Assembly (NCBI RefSeq): GCF_019649055.1
Contig: NW_026570382.1
Location: forward strand, 124,001-188,000
Reading direction: 5' to 3'
DNA: 64,000 bases
Source: Paramacrobiotus metropolitanus
Lineage: Eukaryota > Tardigrada > Eutardigrada > Parachela > Macrobiotidae
The stretch's first letter is position 1. Every line of letters starts with the position of its first letter. The notes under the pieces were generated by a model that saw only the letters and a program-made list of their open reading frames with translations, made no database searches and was not told the DNA's origin. This document shows, piece after piece, positions 11,830 to 23,319 of the stretch. The position numbers and the translations under genes were made by a program.

Positions 11830-13581
11830 CCCGTTCCACACTATGCGTGTTAGACCGACATGGTGGAGGACTTCTTCTCTCTTATTCGTAACTATGGTCA
11901 TAGGTTGGTTTTAATGGTTTTGTTTCAAAGAACAGATGATAGACTACAGTTTGCGATGTATAACCGTTAACTCCCTCATGTCCGTAAGTTCCAGGGAGTG
12001 GCCAAACATGGTCAAAACTGACCAAACGGAGTTCTCTGAGGTCCTGCTTCCCTTTACAGCCAACTCCACATCAGATAATTCCCAGAAAAATTATGAAAGA
12101 AGTAACTGCTAAGCTCTATACAAAATTGAAGCATAGTTCAGAGAAAAAACGTTCAGTGGTCTGTGCTGGTCAATTGAAAATACCATGTCGGTTTTGACAC
12201 GGTTGGACACGGTACTAAATAATTATTATTCTTCAGAAATTCATATCAATTGACAGAAGCATCGTACACGGTACAATAAACAATCAAAAGAAAGCCCATA
12301 AATTGTTGTATTAACTGACTGGACCATAATGGTCAGCGAAGTGACCACTGGTCAGCACAGACCGGAAACCCGAAAAATGCAATTTTGACTAAACGCCATT
12401 AAAATAAATGTAAAAAAATGCAAAACAGTTTTGTAATGACTGCCCTCGCTATCTTCGAAATGGCTATGACCCGTACTATCTACAATATAACCTCATAAAC
12501 GACTGAACGTCGGATCGGAACAGTTGCGTGAACGGCTGTTTCGGCTATATTGGCTGTACTGTGCGTTTGCTTGTGTGCGGAGTGCTATTATTGGCAACAT
12601 GCCTCGTCCTTCGAGCTGGCTACTCCATTGTTCATCGAACAATTCGTATTTTCTTTGCAAATTTTATCTTAACTAAACTGTAGCAATGAGTGAGAAGTCC
12701 TGTAAAAGTTATTTATCTCGCGCTAATACTCGGATAGTGACGCTTGTGCCCTTGCATCAAGCACACATTTTGACCTTCCGGTCCATGAGCGCCCATATTA
12801 CGGCATGCCTTGTAACTTGTAGAAATCAATGTGTGCGACGCTGAGAATATAACGCAGATTTGAAGTGGCTTAGAAGTCTTGTCTTCTTTTCTCAATACCG
12901 AAATTTGTTGTTTTGTACATGTGCTGACGCAAGTATATATAACAGGCTTGGCAGAACTTTACTGACCTTGATGTGCTAAATTCCCGTATTTCTCAACAAC
13001 TGGTCACTTGTAGAACAATTTGAAGAATTGACCACCGGTATATTAACGATGGTGATCATTTTCCGGAACCAGCCCGGCTCTTTATCTCTGCTGTCCGGTT
13101 CAGTTGTATAGCCGGATATAGCATTGCTTCCACTGCACATGTTACTCAAACTATGATCCACATTAGGGTTGATGACCAGTTGTTCCAAACATAAGCAGAA
13201 GTGACCAACTGTTGCGAAATATCCAACTACCACTTATGTAATGGTGCATTTTAATGATTTTTTGTTTTTAAATTTTTCTTGACCACTGGTCATCCCAATA
13301 ACCATCACAATGCACTTGTCGTAAAGTACTCATTGAGATCTTTCGTTTGAGCTATTGACATATTCTATGCGATTTTTTTATCAGTTGTTATAAACGGCAA
13401 TGGATAACATGTCGGCGCAACATGGTTACCATGCGTGTTAGGCCGACATGGTCATCTCCTGCTTGACCTATGGTCGCTAAAATTTCAAAAAAATTTTTTT
13501 TTCTTAATTGAATTTTTCTGTCCCAGACTGCCAATTTTCAAAACTGTAGTGCCATCCCTTCTGGTACCCGGTTTTCCTGGG
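11830..13581 (-). mobile_element. piggyBac-like non-autonomous element, copy 1 (inverted)
   Basis: Near-identical reverse complement of 15962-17714. It starts CCCGTTCCACAC and ends TTTTCCTGGG followed by TTAA (13582-13585). The left flank reads AAGC rather than TTAA, so the duplication is lost or a rearrangement occurred there. The minus strand holds the same C-terminal transposase remnants as copy 2 (13233-12976 and 12895-12713). Both copies are too short for a whole transposase. Confidence 0.8.
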
Positions 13582-13585
13582 TTAA

Positions 13586-14169
13586 TACACTGTGTAAGCT
13601 TAATACACAGCTTAATAAGAAGATAAACACACTTGAAAGAAATACTGCTCGGAACCTGGAAATTACTGCATGTTTTTCAATATCCGTCACTAATTTGACC
13701 ATTTTGGCTTTATGACAAAAAAAGCAGTGCACCAAAAAAGCAGGAAATGCACCACACTGGGCATTTGCGGGCAGGCAAACGAGCGCAGCTTTTGGGGCTG
13801 ATAAACTGTTCTAGTCTGTTTCGTAGTAACGAGTGGGAATTACTCAAGAATTTTTAATTGCCGCTTTCGGCATAAAAACACGTTTTTCGGACATTTGGAA
13901 TTTACTCCAATAATGATAACCTTAAAGGCCTGATACCTCATATATCCAAAATGAGATTTGGGTCAGAATATGCCAAATTACGAAAAAAAATGTCAATTTC
14001 GCAGGAGGTTAATTTTGCCATCGAAACGGAGATACTGAAACAGCCGCATATCGTATGACGGTTGACGGGTCATCAGATGTACATGTTCACGATTCCGCAG
14101 ATGTATATAATTTAAAATCAGACGATGGGTGAAGCACAGTATATGATTATCGCAGTGTTCCAGCAACAC
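13586..14169. other. No gene seen
   Basis: AT-rich spacer inside the piggyBac pair; one minus-strand frame enters the minisatellite. Confidence 0.4.
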
Positions 14170-14690
14170 TTTGCTGTTGATTTTGCTGAAAAGAATACGG
14201 GACCCGTTAGGTGAACGAATGACCAAGCTACCGGTATTGCCCAGTCTACGGGACCGGATAGGTGAGCGGGTGATCAAGCTACCGGTACTGTCCGGTGTAC
14301 GAGACCCTTTAGGTGAACGGGTGACTGAGCTACCGGTACTGTCCAGTGCACAGAGCCGGTGAGGCGAATGAGTGACCAAGCTACCGGTATTGTTCGGTGA
14401 ACGGGACCCGATAGGTGACCGGATGACCGAGCTACCTGCACTGTCCAGCGCAAATAGCCCGTTAGGCAAACGAGCTAGCTGGTGACTAAGCTACCGGTAC
14501 TGTCCAGTGCATGGGTTCTGTCAGGTGAAGGAGTGACCCAACTGCCGGTACTTGCCAGTTTACGGAGACCGCTAGGTGAACGGGGGACCAAGCTTGCACT
14601 ACTGTCCAATGCACAGACCCCGTCAAACGAACGAGTGACAGAGCTTCCACTACTCAGATTCATCAGGTTGAGATTCACAGATTCCTGGAT
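14170..14690. repeat. 51-bp minisatellite, locus 1
   Basis: About ten imperfect 51-bp units with the core CTACCGGTACTGTCCAGTG and GGTGAACGGGTGACC. Read on the minus strand each gives a 17-residue repeat such as GSSVTRSPKGSRTPDST. The frame is broken at 14470. The same minisatellite family recurs at 31151-31400. Confidence 0.88.
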
Positions 14691-14882
14691 TCAGTTGTGA
14701 AAATTAATGGTGATTTGAGAGAATCATGAACTGATTAAAAAAATGATATTAAAATAAAATCCGTGTTTTTATATAAGATCCGTTTTTTTTGCGCTAATAC
14801 GATGTACCGATTATGTTTCGTCGAAATATAAATGTTATTCTAATATATATTCACTAAAAACTAAACAAAGTGGCCGTTGATG

Positions 14883-14920
14883 ACAAGAAACGTGGAGGCG
14901 AAGCCGAGGCTGTTTCTTGT
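14883..14920. repeat. Conserved 38-bp hairpin, copy 1
   Basis: ACAAGAAACG opens and CTGTTTCTTGT closes a stem-loop with GGCGAAGCC in the centre. It is 37/38 identical to 31650-31687, while the flanks of the two copies do not match. Each copy lies about 200-250 bp past the 51-bp minisatellite. Confidence 0.85.
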
Positions 14921-15069
14921 ATGTACAGATATAAGGGTAAGCTAAAAACCGCATTTCGGCGTACATCTTACCCATATACACATTGGTCATACGGACTCAT
15001 ACCCACTAATACGTAAGAGCGTAGTATGTAATGGAGAATCGTGAACATGTACTTCGTGAATATGTAATA

Positions 15070-15830
15070 CGTAAACGTAATAATATAGGGGGAAATCGAT
15101 TGCATATTATACATCTTCCCTGTACTGCTCCAGTCATGCGTATGGATTGTCACGTCATGGGTAAACAGGGGTTTTTAAAAGCGCTACATTTATACCTGCA
15201 CATTGATTGGTACAAGTCGTTTTAGCAAGCGTATCTCGAAATGCGTATGAGTGATTACCTTCAGACTGCCCTGTATTCCTTAAAAATCTCTTTTCTGTTT
15301 TTTAAATGGAGATTTCACAAAGATTTCATAGCTAAACGTTATAGAAAACGAATTTTGTGAACTTCCGGCGCGTGAAGCAGGAGACTCCGCCCGGTGCGGC
15401 AGCGTGATTTGGCGGCATTTGGCTCACATTTTGAGAGCTTTCGAAATCTTCCATCCTTTTGATTTTCAATTTTCGGGCGAAAAAGTGGCTTCTTCTGCGC
15501 AACTTCGGTTGCAAAATGAAGAATAAATTACGGGAATCATTTCAAGTGGTAAATGTGCCGTTTTGAACCAGATTTGTGCACACTCAAACGATTCTGCCTG
15601 CGCAACACACAACAAAAAGCAAATTCTACGCAGCACTTTGTTGATTACCAGTTTATCACTAACGTCTTACACGGTACTTGTACCTGCATCAATGTGCAGG
15701 TACAAGTATAAATGCAGCGCTTTAAAAACTTCTGTTAAGCCATAACGTGGCAGTCCATACGGATGACTGGAGCAGTACAGGGAAGGTGTATAGTATGCAA
15801 TCGATTTCCCCCTATATGTACATCGTAAAT
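15070..15830. repeat. Foldback element inside the piggyBac pair
   Basis: The arm at about 15070-15215 (GGGGGAAATCGATTGCATAT, CCTGTACTGCTCCAGTCATG, TACCTGCACATTGATTGGTA) is repeated inverted at about 15680-15830. The spacer is about 460 bp. Translating either strand gives the same DWSSTGK peptide, which is a consequence of the inversion and not a gene. Confidence 0.8.
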
Positions 15831-15961
15831 ATATGCAGCACAGGTGAGAAATACGCAGAAGACCGTAAATTACAGTGTCCGTTTTTGTTGAGTGGCACAG
15901 GATGTGCCTTATTTACCTATATACAAAAATATTTGCAGTCAATAATGATAATAACCTTTAA

Positions 15962-17714
15962 CCCAGGAAAACCGGGTACCAGAAGGGATGGCACTACAGT
16001 TTTGAAAATTGGCAGTCTGGGACAGAAAAATTCAATTAAGAAAAAAAAATTTTTTTGAAATTTTAGCGACCATAGGTCAAGCAGGAGATGACCATGTCGG
16101 CCTAACACGCATGGTAACCATGTTGCGCCGACATGTTATCCATTGCCGTTTATAACAACTGATAAAAAAATCGCATAGAATATGTCAATAGCTCAAACGA
16201 AAGATCTCAATGCGTACTTTACGACAAGTGCATTGTGATGGTTATTGGGATGACCAGTGGTCAAGAAAAATTTAAAACAAAAAATCATTAAAATGCACCA
16301 TTACATAAGTGGTAGTTGGATATTTCGCAACAGTTGGTCACTTCTGCTTATGTTTGGAACAACTGGTCATCAACCCTAATGTGGATCATAGTTTGAGTAA
16401 CATGTGCAGTGGAAGCAATGCTATATCCGGCTATACAACTGAACCGGACAGCAGAGATAAAGAGCCGGGCTGGTTCCGGAAAATGATCACCATCGTTAAT
16501 ATACCGGTGGTCAATTCTTCAAATTGTTCTACAAGTGACCAGTTGTTGAGAAATACGGGAATTTAGCACATCAAGGTCAGTAAAGTTCTGCCAAGCCTGT
16601 TATATATACTTGCGTCAGCACATGTACAAAACAACAAATTTCGGTATTGAGAAAAGAAGACAAGACTTCTAAGCCACTTCAAATCTGCGTTATATTCTCA
16701 GCGTCGCACACATTGATTTCTACAAGTTACAAGGCATGCCGTAATATGGGCGCTCATGGACCGGAAGGTCAAAATGTGTGCTTGATGCAAGGGCACAAGC
16801 GTCACTATCCGAGTATTAGCGCGAGATAAATAACTTTTACAGGACTTCTCACTCATTGCTACAGTTTAGTTAAGATAAAATTTGCAAAGAAAATACGAAT
16901 TGTTCGATGAACAATGGAGTAGCCAGCTCGAAGGACGAGGCATGTTGCCAATAATAGCACTCCGCACACAAGCAAACGCACAGTACAGCCAATATAGCCG
17001 AAACAGCCGTTCACGCAACTGTTCCGATCCGACGTTCAGTCGTTTATGAGGTTATATTGTAGATAGTACGGGTCATAGCCATTTCGAAGATAGCGAGGGC
17101 AGTCATTACAAAACTGTTTTGCATTTTTTTTACATTTATTTTAATGGCGTTTAGTCAAAAATTGCATTTTTCGGGTTTCCGGTCTGTGCTGACCAGTGGT
17201 CACTTCGCTGACCATTATGGTCCAGTCAGTTAATACAACAATTTATGGGCTTTCTTTTGATTGTTTATTGTACCGTGTACGATGCTTCTGTCAATTGATA
17301 TGAATTTCTGAAGAATAATAATTATTTAGTACCGTGTCCAACCGTGTCAAAACCGACATGGTATTTTCAATTGACCAGCACAGACCACTGAACGTTTTTT
17401 CTCTGAACTATGCTTCAATTTTGTATAGAGCTTAGCAGTTACTTCTTTCATAATTTTTCTGGGAATTATCTGATGTGGAGTTGGCTGTAAAGGGAAGCAG
17501 GACCTCAGAGAACTCCGTTTGGTCAGTTTTGACCATGTTTGGCCACTCCCTGGAACTTACGGACATGAGGGAGTTAACGGTTATACATCGCAAACTGTAG
17601 TCTATCATCTGTTCTTTGAAACAAAACCATTAAAACCAACCTATGACCATAGTTACGAATAAGAGAGAAGAAGTCCTCCACCATGTCGGTCTAACACGCA
17701 TAGTGTGGAACGGG
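15962..17714 (+). mobile_element. piggyBac-like non-autonomous element, copy 2 with TTAA duplication
   Basis: Flanked by TTAA on both sides (15958-15961 and 17715-17718). It begins CCCAGGAAAACC and ends GTGTGGAACGGG. TTAA targets with CCC...GGG ends are the signature of the piggyBac superfamily. Length 1753 bp. The plus strand carries what looks like the end of a piggyBac transposase (16309-16829). Subterminal motifs CATGTCGGYCTAACACGCAT occur near both ends. The right TTAA coincides with the start of the DIRS terminal repeat, so this copy may have jumped into the edge of that element. Confidence 0.85.
16309..16829 (+). pseudogene. piggyBac transposase C-terminal remnant
   Basis: Two frames. 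The first contains EPGWFRKMITIVNIPVVNSS, resembling the late piggyBac segment K-WW-K..F...L....VN. The second has TSYKACRNMG followed by a C and GHKRHYP, like the cysteine-rich zinc finger that ends piggyBac transposases (T-Y-x-C-x2-C ... C ... YH). The catalytic aspartates are not present in this 1.75-kb copy. An exact second copy sits on the minus strand at 12713-13233. The assignment is by motif resemblance and supports the TTAA evidence. Confidence 0.55.
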
Positions 17715-17717
17715 TTA

Positions 17718-17770
17718 ATTAACTGTAAGCGATGTTCTTTGAATTTCAGTGAACGCTGGAAGACCGGTAT
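17718..17770. repeat. Terminal direct repeat of DIRS-type element (left)
   Basis: ATTAACTGTAAGCGATGTTC ... GTGAACGCTGGAAGACCGGT. Same orientation and nearly the same sequence as 21956-22006, differing by a T insertion and a few bases. Confidence 0.8.
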
Positions 17771-17927
17771 TTTGAGATGCCGGTTGTGCGGGAAGCGGTG
17801 ATTGAGGCACATCCCGTGCGCTCAACCTTTCTGTACAGCAGCCCCGAATGCCCACGATCGGGTGTGCAGGTGCCGGCTATCAGACCGATCCCTTGCAAGC
17901 CGAACCTCCCCAAACAACGGCCCCAAA

Positions 17928-18776
17928 TTAAGCTTGTGGGCATAGCGGTATACCGGCCAATGGCACGTCCTTCCTGATGTATGTCGTATAGGCATCAGAT
18001 CTCCAGCGCCCGGCATGCTTAGTATCTTGGAATGGCGCGCCATTGGCTGCAGCGCAAGAGGCAGCTCCTATTCTGAAACTGTAAGGAGTATAAAGGTGAC
18101 TGTTGGGAATTCCGTGCATTGCTAAAGTTAACATGCGAGCGAAAGCAGATCGTAACAGGTGAACCGTCTGAGGTAACAAACAGGGCTGTGTGCAAAATTC
18201 TTAGACTTCTCCGCAGTGCTAAGTATTTTCGCATCGCCCCTACAGGACAGACTGATCGATCAGTTGCCGACAAATAAATCCGACATCCGTCCCAAAACTG
18301 GTCAGATTTAGATGAACGATGGTTAATAATGAGCTTCGAATTCCGATATGATATGTCCGCTAAACGCAGAAAATGACCAAGTGACGGTACAACCTCACCA
18401 ATGCGTAAAAATCCGAAAAACACAAGGCATACATGCACCAGTATAATCGTTTTTCGAAGGATGATAAAATCGCTGACCGATCAATATTAAGTCTGATGAT
18501 GCGCATGTGATCGATGGTAATCGGCAATCTGCTGTCAGCAGCAGTGCCTCGCAAACGCTTAAAACCGGTGAGGCATTGTGAAGTATTCGGTGTACTGAAG
18601 TCAATAGATGAACCGTTTTCTTTGAGTGAGTTGTAAAGCGCGGATAAATAAACTTTAACTGACGAATAAGAAATACTACAGCTATAAAGGAATGCAATAT
18701 ACCGTACTACTACGTCCTCTGTGGTGTTCAGCGGAGATAACCGAAACAACTGGCAAAACTCAGTAAATTTATTCAT
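17928..18776 (-). pseudogene. Tyrosine recombinase of DIRS-type element
   Basis: Three overlapping frames. The N-terminal SAM-like core-binding part (FTEFCQLFRLSPLNTTEDVV) is followed by the catalytic domain with FLRIGEV (first arginine), then YSFRIGAASCAA, where the family's HxxR appears as YxxR, and AGRWRSDAYTTYIR with the nucleophile tyrosine. It would integrate a circular DNA copy by site-specific recombination. Two frameshifts (near 18430 and 18150) and the changed histidine make it non-functional. Confidence 0.8.
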
Positions 18777-18853
18777 GCCGCTTCGATAAGTTTTTCTAGA
18801 AGAAGGAGCGATATGATGATACCGTAAACTTTCAGCCGTTCTGTCAAGACAAG

Positions 18854-20204
18854 CTAAAGATGAAGCAGATGATAATTGTAAAGATCGATTAACACGTTCT
18901 CCGGCAAAGACAGCGGATTTAGATCTGCGTTCGGCGCTAGGCAGGTAAATCGCTTCATTTGAAACCGGGATAGAGAGTCAGCAATGCTATTGTTGATACC
19001 AGATATGTGCTTAATGGTGATTGTAAAATTAAGCTGAGCTGCGATGGCCAGCATACGCCTCATTATTTTGAGGACAACTTTGCAACAAGATTTGTGGTTT
19101 TCCCAAGCTTGCGAGGCGCCGAGATTATCGCAGTGGAAAATTACTTTCCGCCCGCTTAGTTGTGGTCCCCACAATGTTAAAGCGACAAGAATAGGGATCA
19201 TCTCTAGGCACTCGACTGACAGCTGTGCATTAAGTATAAAGGCTGGCCAGCGTATCTGAAACCATGCTCCACTGAAGTAGCCGGCGCAACCGATGGTAGC
19301 AGACGCATCAGTGTACAACTGGATCGCATCACAGCGAGTCCAGTCAGGTTCAAGAAATTATGCTGAACCGTTCTATTTCGGGAGGAATTCTAGCCACCAG
19401 TCAATATCTCGCTGGAAATCTTCGTCGAGCCTAACTTCATTCTGAGTTGCACTATTGACCAGTGACAATTGCGAAATAAGCCGTCTTGTAAACAGCCGAC
19501 CAACCGGCACGCATTTGGAGGCGAACATAAGAGAGCCTATTAAGCTTTGCAGTTCTGTACGGTTGCATGCGGTTTTAGACTTCCACATGGTAAGGATAGC
19601 AATGATTTCGTTCAGTTTTCCATGCGGTAAACTAAGTGTTTGTGGAACGGAATCAAGTACAATTCCAAGAAATTTCAAAGCGGTGGACGGGCCTTCGGTT
19701 TTTTTAGCAGCCAGAGGGACACCAAGCGCTGTGCACAATTTTCAGTAAATTTAATCATAAGCGTGGAGCAGAGTTGCTTATTAGGTGGTGTTGCAAGAAA
19801 GAAATCATCAACGTACAGTAGTGCAACATAAAGATATGGCCGCTGACATTCACAAAAATCCAGTGTACTGCATCTGAGATTAGACAGAATAGAAACGGTG
19901 AAGAGCGAGAACCGGAAGGAAGTACAATATCGAAATAGTAATAACCACTGCACATACAGCCCAATAAGTGCCAGTCAGCAGATCTGACAGGGACAAGCCG
20001 AAAAGCATGCTGAAGATCAAACTTTGCCATGAACGCGCCTACCCCCAGCTTTATAAGCATGCGTACCGCATCATCCACAGTGCAGAACGCAAGAGTATAG
20101 TCGTCCTTGCTGATGTAGTCATTAACACTTTCACCTGCCGGCCGAGACGTCCATTAATATGCAGAATTTGCCGTCCGGCTTCGGCCGCACAACTAACGAG
20201 TTAA
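18854..20204 (-). pseudogene. Reverse transcriptase-RNase H of DIRS-type element
   Basis: Reverse transcriptase motifs in order: VVRPKPDGKFCILMDV, AKFDLQHAFRLVPV (motif A aspartate), LPSGSRSSPFLF, LLYVDDFFLATP (YVDD active site), ALGVPLAAKKTEGP and FLGIVLDS. RNase H follows with YTDASATIGC, VECLEM, FHCDNLGA and ADSLSRFQ, which supply the expected acidic residues. At least three frameshifts, near 20130, 19900 and 19700, split the frame. It sits between the gag-like and recombinase parts, as in other DIRS elements. Confidence 0.85.
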
Positions 20205-20275
20205 CAATGAAGACTGGGAATGGTAAATGGACCCACTAAATGCAATAAGGATATCTCTGTATTAATTTGCGCTTG

Positions 20276-21516
20276 TTAATGTTCCGAATACATGCGTGCA
20301 GATGCAGCATTAGGCGTGGACAAGCTTCGATTGATAGCCGATATCTGTTCCATGTCGTAATATGTGCAGTACATGTGTGACGTACTCCTGATCTGGGTGT
20401 TCGATGAGGTGGCTTGCAAGGCTTCGGCTTTCAACGGTGTATTAATATTACTGGGTACTGTTGCTTGCTTTTGATTTGCACTGGAAATCGCGGTGTTCAC
20501 GTTGACCACACTTTGCGCACCGGTATTGACGACCGGATCGGCAGAACAAGCCGGTAGTGCAGTGACCTTTATTCCAGAGGTGGCACACTTCGTCAACTTT
20601 TGCTCCCCCGCTACCAGCGGGGAGGCTGAGAAACGACTGCCCAACCCATGAAGAACGACGGTTGCTGGCGCTGTTGTGCAATGCCGGACATTCAGGTCTG
20701 ATGTGTCCGAATTCTAAACAATTATAGCACTGAACCACAGTATTTTTCACTACATCGCATGTGCGTTGACCAGCGTCATGCCCAAGTGGTTGCATTAAAT
20801 ACTCAGTATAAACATCATCGTTTCTGCGTGACCACTGCATTGCATCGTTCGGATTACGGCACACAGCTAACCGGAACTGCCGGTCGTAGGCAAGCCACTG
20901 GTCAGTAGTGATTCCTTTCAGTACCGCTATCTGCGCGATGTGGTTTACGTACTTCATCATGGGTAAGTCCAGCTCAGGGTATATGGCACACCGATACATT
21001 TTCAGCACTGAAAACGCTCTCATCCACTGAATGGAGTCTCGAATCTGCACACTTTTACCGGCTGGATTTTTTTATGTAGACGGCACTTGAGGAGCACAGC
21101 TGAGCAGTAGTAGATCGGGAAGATGGACGAATTCCTTTTTGCTGAACAGCTTTGGCAGCAGAGTGTTTTCAACTGGTAGCAAGAGACTCTTAACGTTCTG
21201 CGGTAAAGCCTCAAGTACTGCTGCAGCTTTCCGGGTTACGGCTGTAGCACTACTAGTACCAATGAATTCGATCTCAGTAATGCCATCTGTATTGAAATCT
21301 TTACCTGGATCGGAAACAGGAGGCATGTCCCATAGGTGGAGCTGCGGTGCATTGACTTTGCCGGCATCCTGGATTCGAATCTTGCGAGTTCCTGGTGAGA
21401 AGGATCGAACGCTATCGTCAACAGCAGGGACGACGGTCGCTACCGACGCCGATAGGTCCGAAATTTGCTTTTTAGCTGAGCAAGTTCTTCTTCCACCGTT
21501 GGTTTCTTTTTTGTGA
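20276..21516 (-). pseudogene. Gag-like protein of DIRS-type element
   Basis: The frame at 20448-21050 carries a CCHC zinc knuckle (CYNCLEFGHIRPEC). This is followed by a second cysteine cluster (CHLWNKGHCTTGLFC, then CAKCGQREHRDFQC), the pairing seen in gag-like ORF1 proteins of DIRS/PAT elements. Upstream frames to about 21516 look like the disordered N-terminus. Joining them requires frameshifts. Confidence 0.7.
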
Positions 21517-21609
21517 CACCTTGAGTAACACCCACACGTCTTCCTGCAATCCGCTTGCTTCGCGTAATCCCGCGACCGGTGCCACGTGGTCGCCCGCGTC
21601 CAGTTAAAT

Positions 21610-21720
21610 GTGAAATATATACTGTATATATTATATTATATATATGAAATATATATATATATTAAATGTGAAATATAGAGATAAATATCGACCAGTTAAA
21701 TGTGAAATATCTTGGTATAA
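21610..21720. repeat. AT-rich simple repeat with ATTAAATGTGAAATAT units
   Basis: TATATA tracts are interspersed with three copies of TTAAATGTGAAATAT, inside the 5' end of the DIRS-type element. Confidence 0.75.
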
Positions 21721-21955
21721 GCAGAAATATATAGCTGGAACTTGTGCAAAAAAAACCATGCAAACCAGAACTACATAAATTCAGGATGCAGCCACAACTG
21801 TTCTGAGACTTTGAATAACTTAACTATCTGTATGCACGTTTCTGGAGTACAACCCACAACAGGACTGTTGCTAAGCAAAGAGCGCCAGTAGAATACAAAA
21901 GAATCACTTCCGCTCAAGAAAATTAACCATAATTAAATGCCACATTTAATTGTAC

Positions 21956-22006
21956 ATTAACTGTAAGCGATGTTCTTGAAGTTCAGTGAACGCTGGAAGA
22001 CCGGTA
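21956..22006. repeat. Terminal direct repeat of DIRS-type element (right)
   Basis: Direct repeat partner of 17718-17770 (ATTAACTGTAAGCGATGTTC ... AAGACCGGTA). Confidence 0.8.
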
Positions 22007-22143
22007 GGGCTGTTTTTCCAAAAAAAAATTGTTTTCCCCTTGAAGACCAAACCGTGAACTTCAATTAGGGAACGTCTATTATTACTTTGCGCCAGAGTGA
22101 AATTAAATTTTGTCGTATTGCTTAACGAGGAAAGGTCAGGCTG

Positions 22144-23319
22144 TCAGCGGCAGGATAAATTGTAACAGGACGTATTGTATGCGAAATGCAAGTCACCGTT
22201 ACTATTGTTGTAGGTCAACTCTCGCGCGCAGTCCACACTGAGCATCTCTGGACTTGCACTTTCCTGGGTGAAAACAAAAGGTGAATAGAAGTTGCCAACA
22301 ACAAATACTTCACCCTCCCCTTTATGGGAAACGAGATGCGGCCTTCGCTTCAGAAAATTCCGGAGCCAGGCAAACGAACAGTCACAATGCAGACGTCGCA
22401 CTTTCTGAATATCCTCGCTGCTGATCAGTCCATACTCATAGGGTCGACCTCGGTTACGTTGTGCGTACTTTTCTTTACGGTACAACGCAAAACTGATCTC
22501 CTTCTCCAGCACCAAACTTTCCAGAGCCGGCAAATCCATAAACGTGTAACGCTCCAGTGTGTCGATGATGGAGGACTTGAAGCATATCATCCGTACTTCC
22601 GGCATGCGGGAAAAATCTCTCTTTTTCACATCCAAATTATTGCCATATTGCACTTCGAAACGGAGCAATCTTGGCAAGATACCGGCTTCGAAGACCTTGT
22701 AGGTTGTGGCTGACGTATTCGAGAGGACGGCCAGCTCAACGATTTGTTGTCGAATGGGTTCGATGACGTCTGAATGTACCGGGTGGCTTGCGCCGCCTTT
22801 TTCTGATAGTAGGATTGTCACAGCACGATTGGGACTAATGCTGCTGATATTACGCGTTAATTCCAGCATGTCTGAACGATTTGCCCCTTGACACTCGAAT
22901 TTCAGATAAGTTCTGGACATGGCATGATATTTGTAGTAATAATCGTCTTTGGCAACATTGCAAGCCTCAATTTTCCACTCAAGTGAGCACGCCTTTTCTT
23001 CACCGAGGGTGGCAAAAGTAATACATTCTTCCTTCGTCAATAAATCTGTGAGGAAAGGAAAAAAAACGGGGACGGTTGGCACTTTGGTAATTCCCCCATC
23101 GTCTTGGGTCAACACACTGCAGTCTTGTTCGAGCTCCGTGCCGGAACCTGCGTAGCAGCGCGATTAGGTTACTATTGTGCGAATTATTTATAGACTCTTC
23201 ATGTAGTGCTTTAAAGCTAACCATAACAGCGTAGCTGAAGAGCAACAAACCTTGTACTCACCCAGCGCGACTACCATTAGAGTAAACAATCTAATTGCAA
23301 GTATTTTTAGATACTCCAT
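22144..23319 (-). CDS. Secreted leucine-rich-repeat protein with LRRCT-like cap (family copy B, intact)
   Basis: Exon 1 (23262-23319) encodes MEYLKILAIRLFTLMVVAL and ends in a phase-1 donor (CTGG|GTGAGT). Exon 2 (22144-23147) follows the acceptor ACGCAG. Total 353 residues. The mature part starts GSGTELEQDC, continues with FPFLTDLLTKEECITFATLG and ISPNRAVTILLSEK, has LRR-like turns (FSRMPEVRMICF, TFMDLPALESLVLEK) and ends with the cap LHCDCSFAWLRNFLK, GEVFVVGNFYSP, VDCARELTYNN and CYNLSC. It is predicted to be exported; several NxT/S sites suggest glycosylation. The signal peptide differs from copies A and E although the large exon is close, so the first exon evolves separately. Function unknown. 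Confidence 0.88.

Larger units (their letters stand above)
17718..22006 (-). mobile_element. DIRS-type (tyrosine recombinase) retrotransposon, decayed
   Basis: On the minus strand, in order: a gag-like protein with zinc knuckles, reverse transcriptase, RNase H and a tyrosine recombinase. This set defines the DIRS order. It is bounded by direct repeats of about 50 bp (17718-17770 and 21956-22006) instead of LTRs. Such direct repeats fit the PAT/Ngaro type better than classical DIRS1, which has inverted ends. Every domain is interrupted by frameshifts, so the copy is inactive. Confidence 0.85.

Noticed and set aside
13993-14700. Minus-strand GSSVTRSP repeat protein
   Set aside because: It is the translation of the 51-bp minisatellite, broken by a stop near 14470, with no unique sequence domain.
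12713-16829. Duplicated 60- and 85-residue proteins as new genes
   Set aside because: They lie inside the two piggyBac-like copies and resemble the end of a decayed transposase; no start or promoter evidence.
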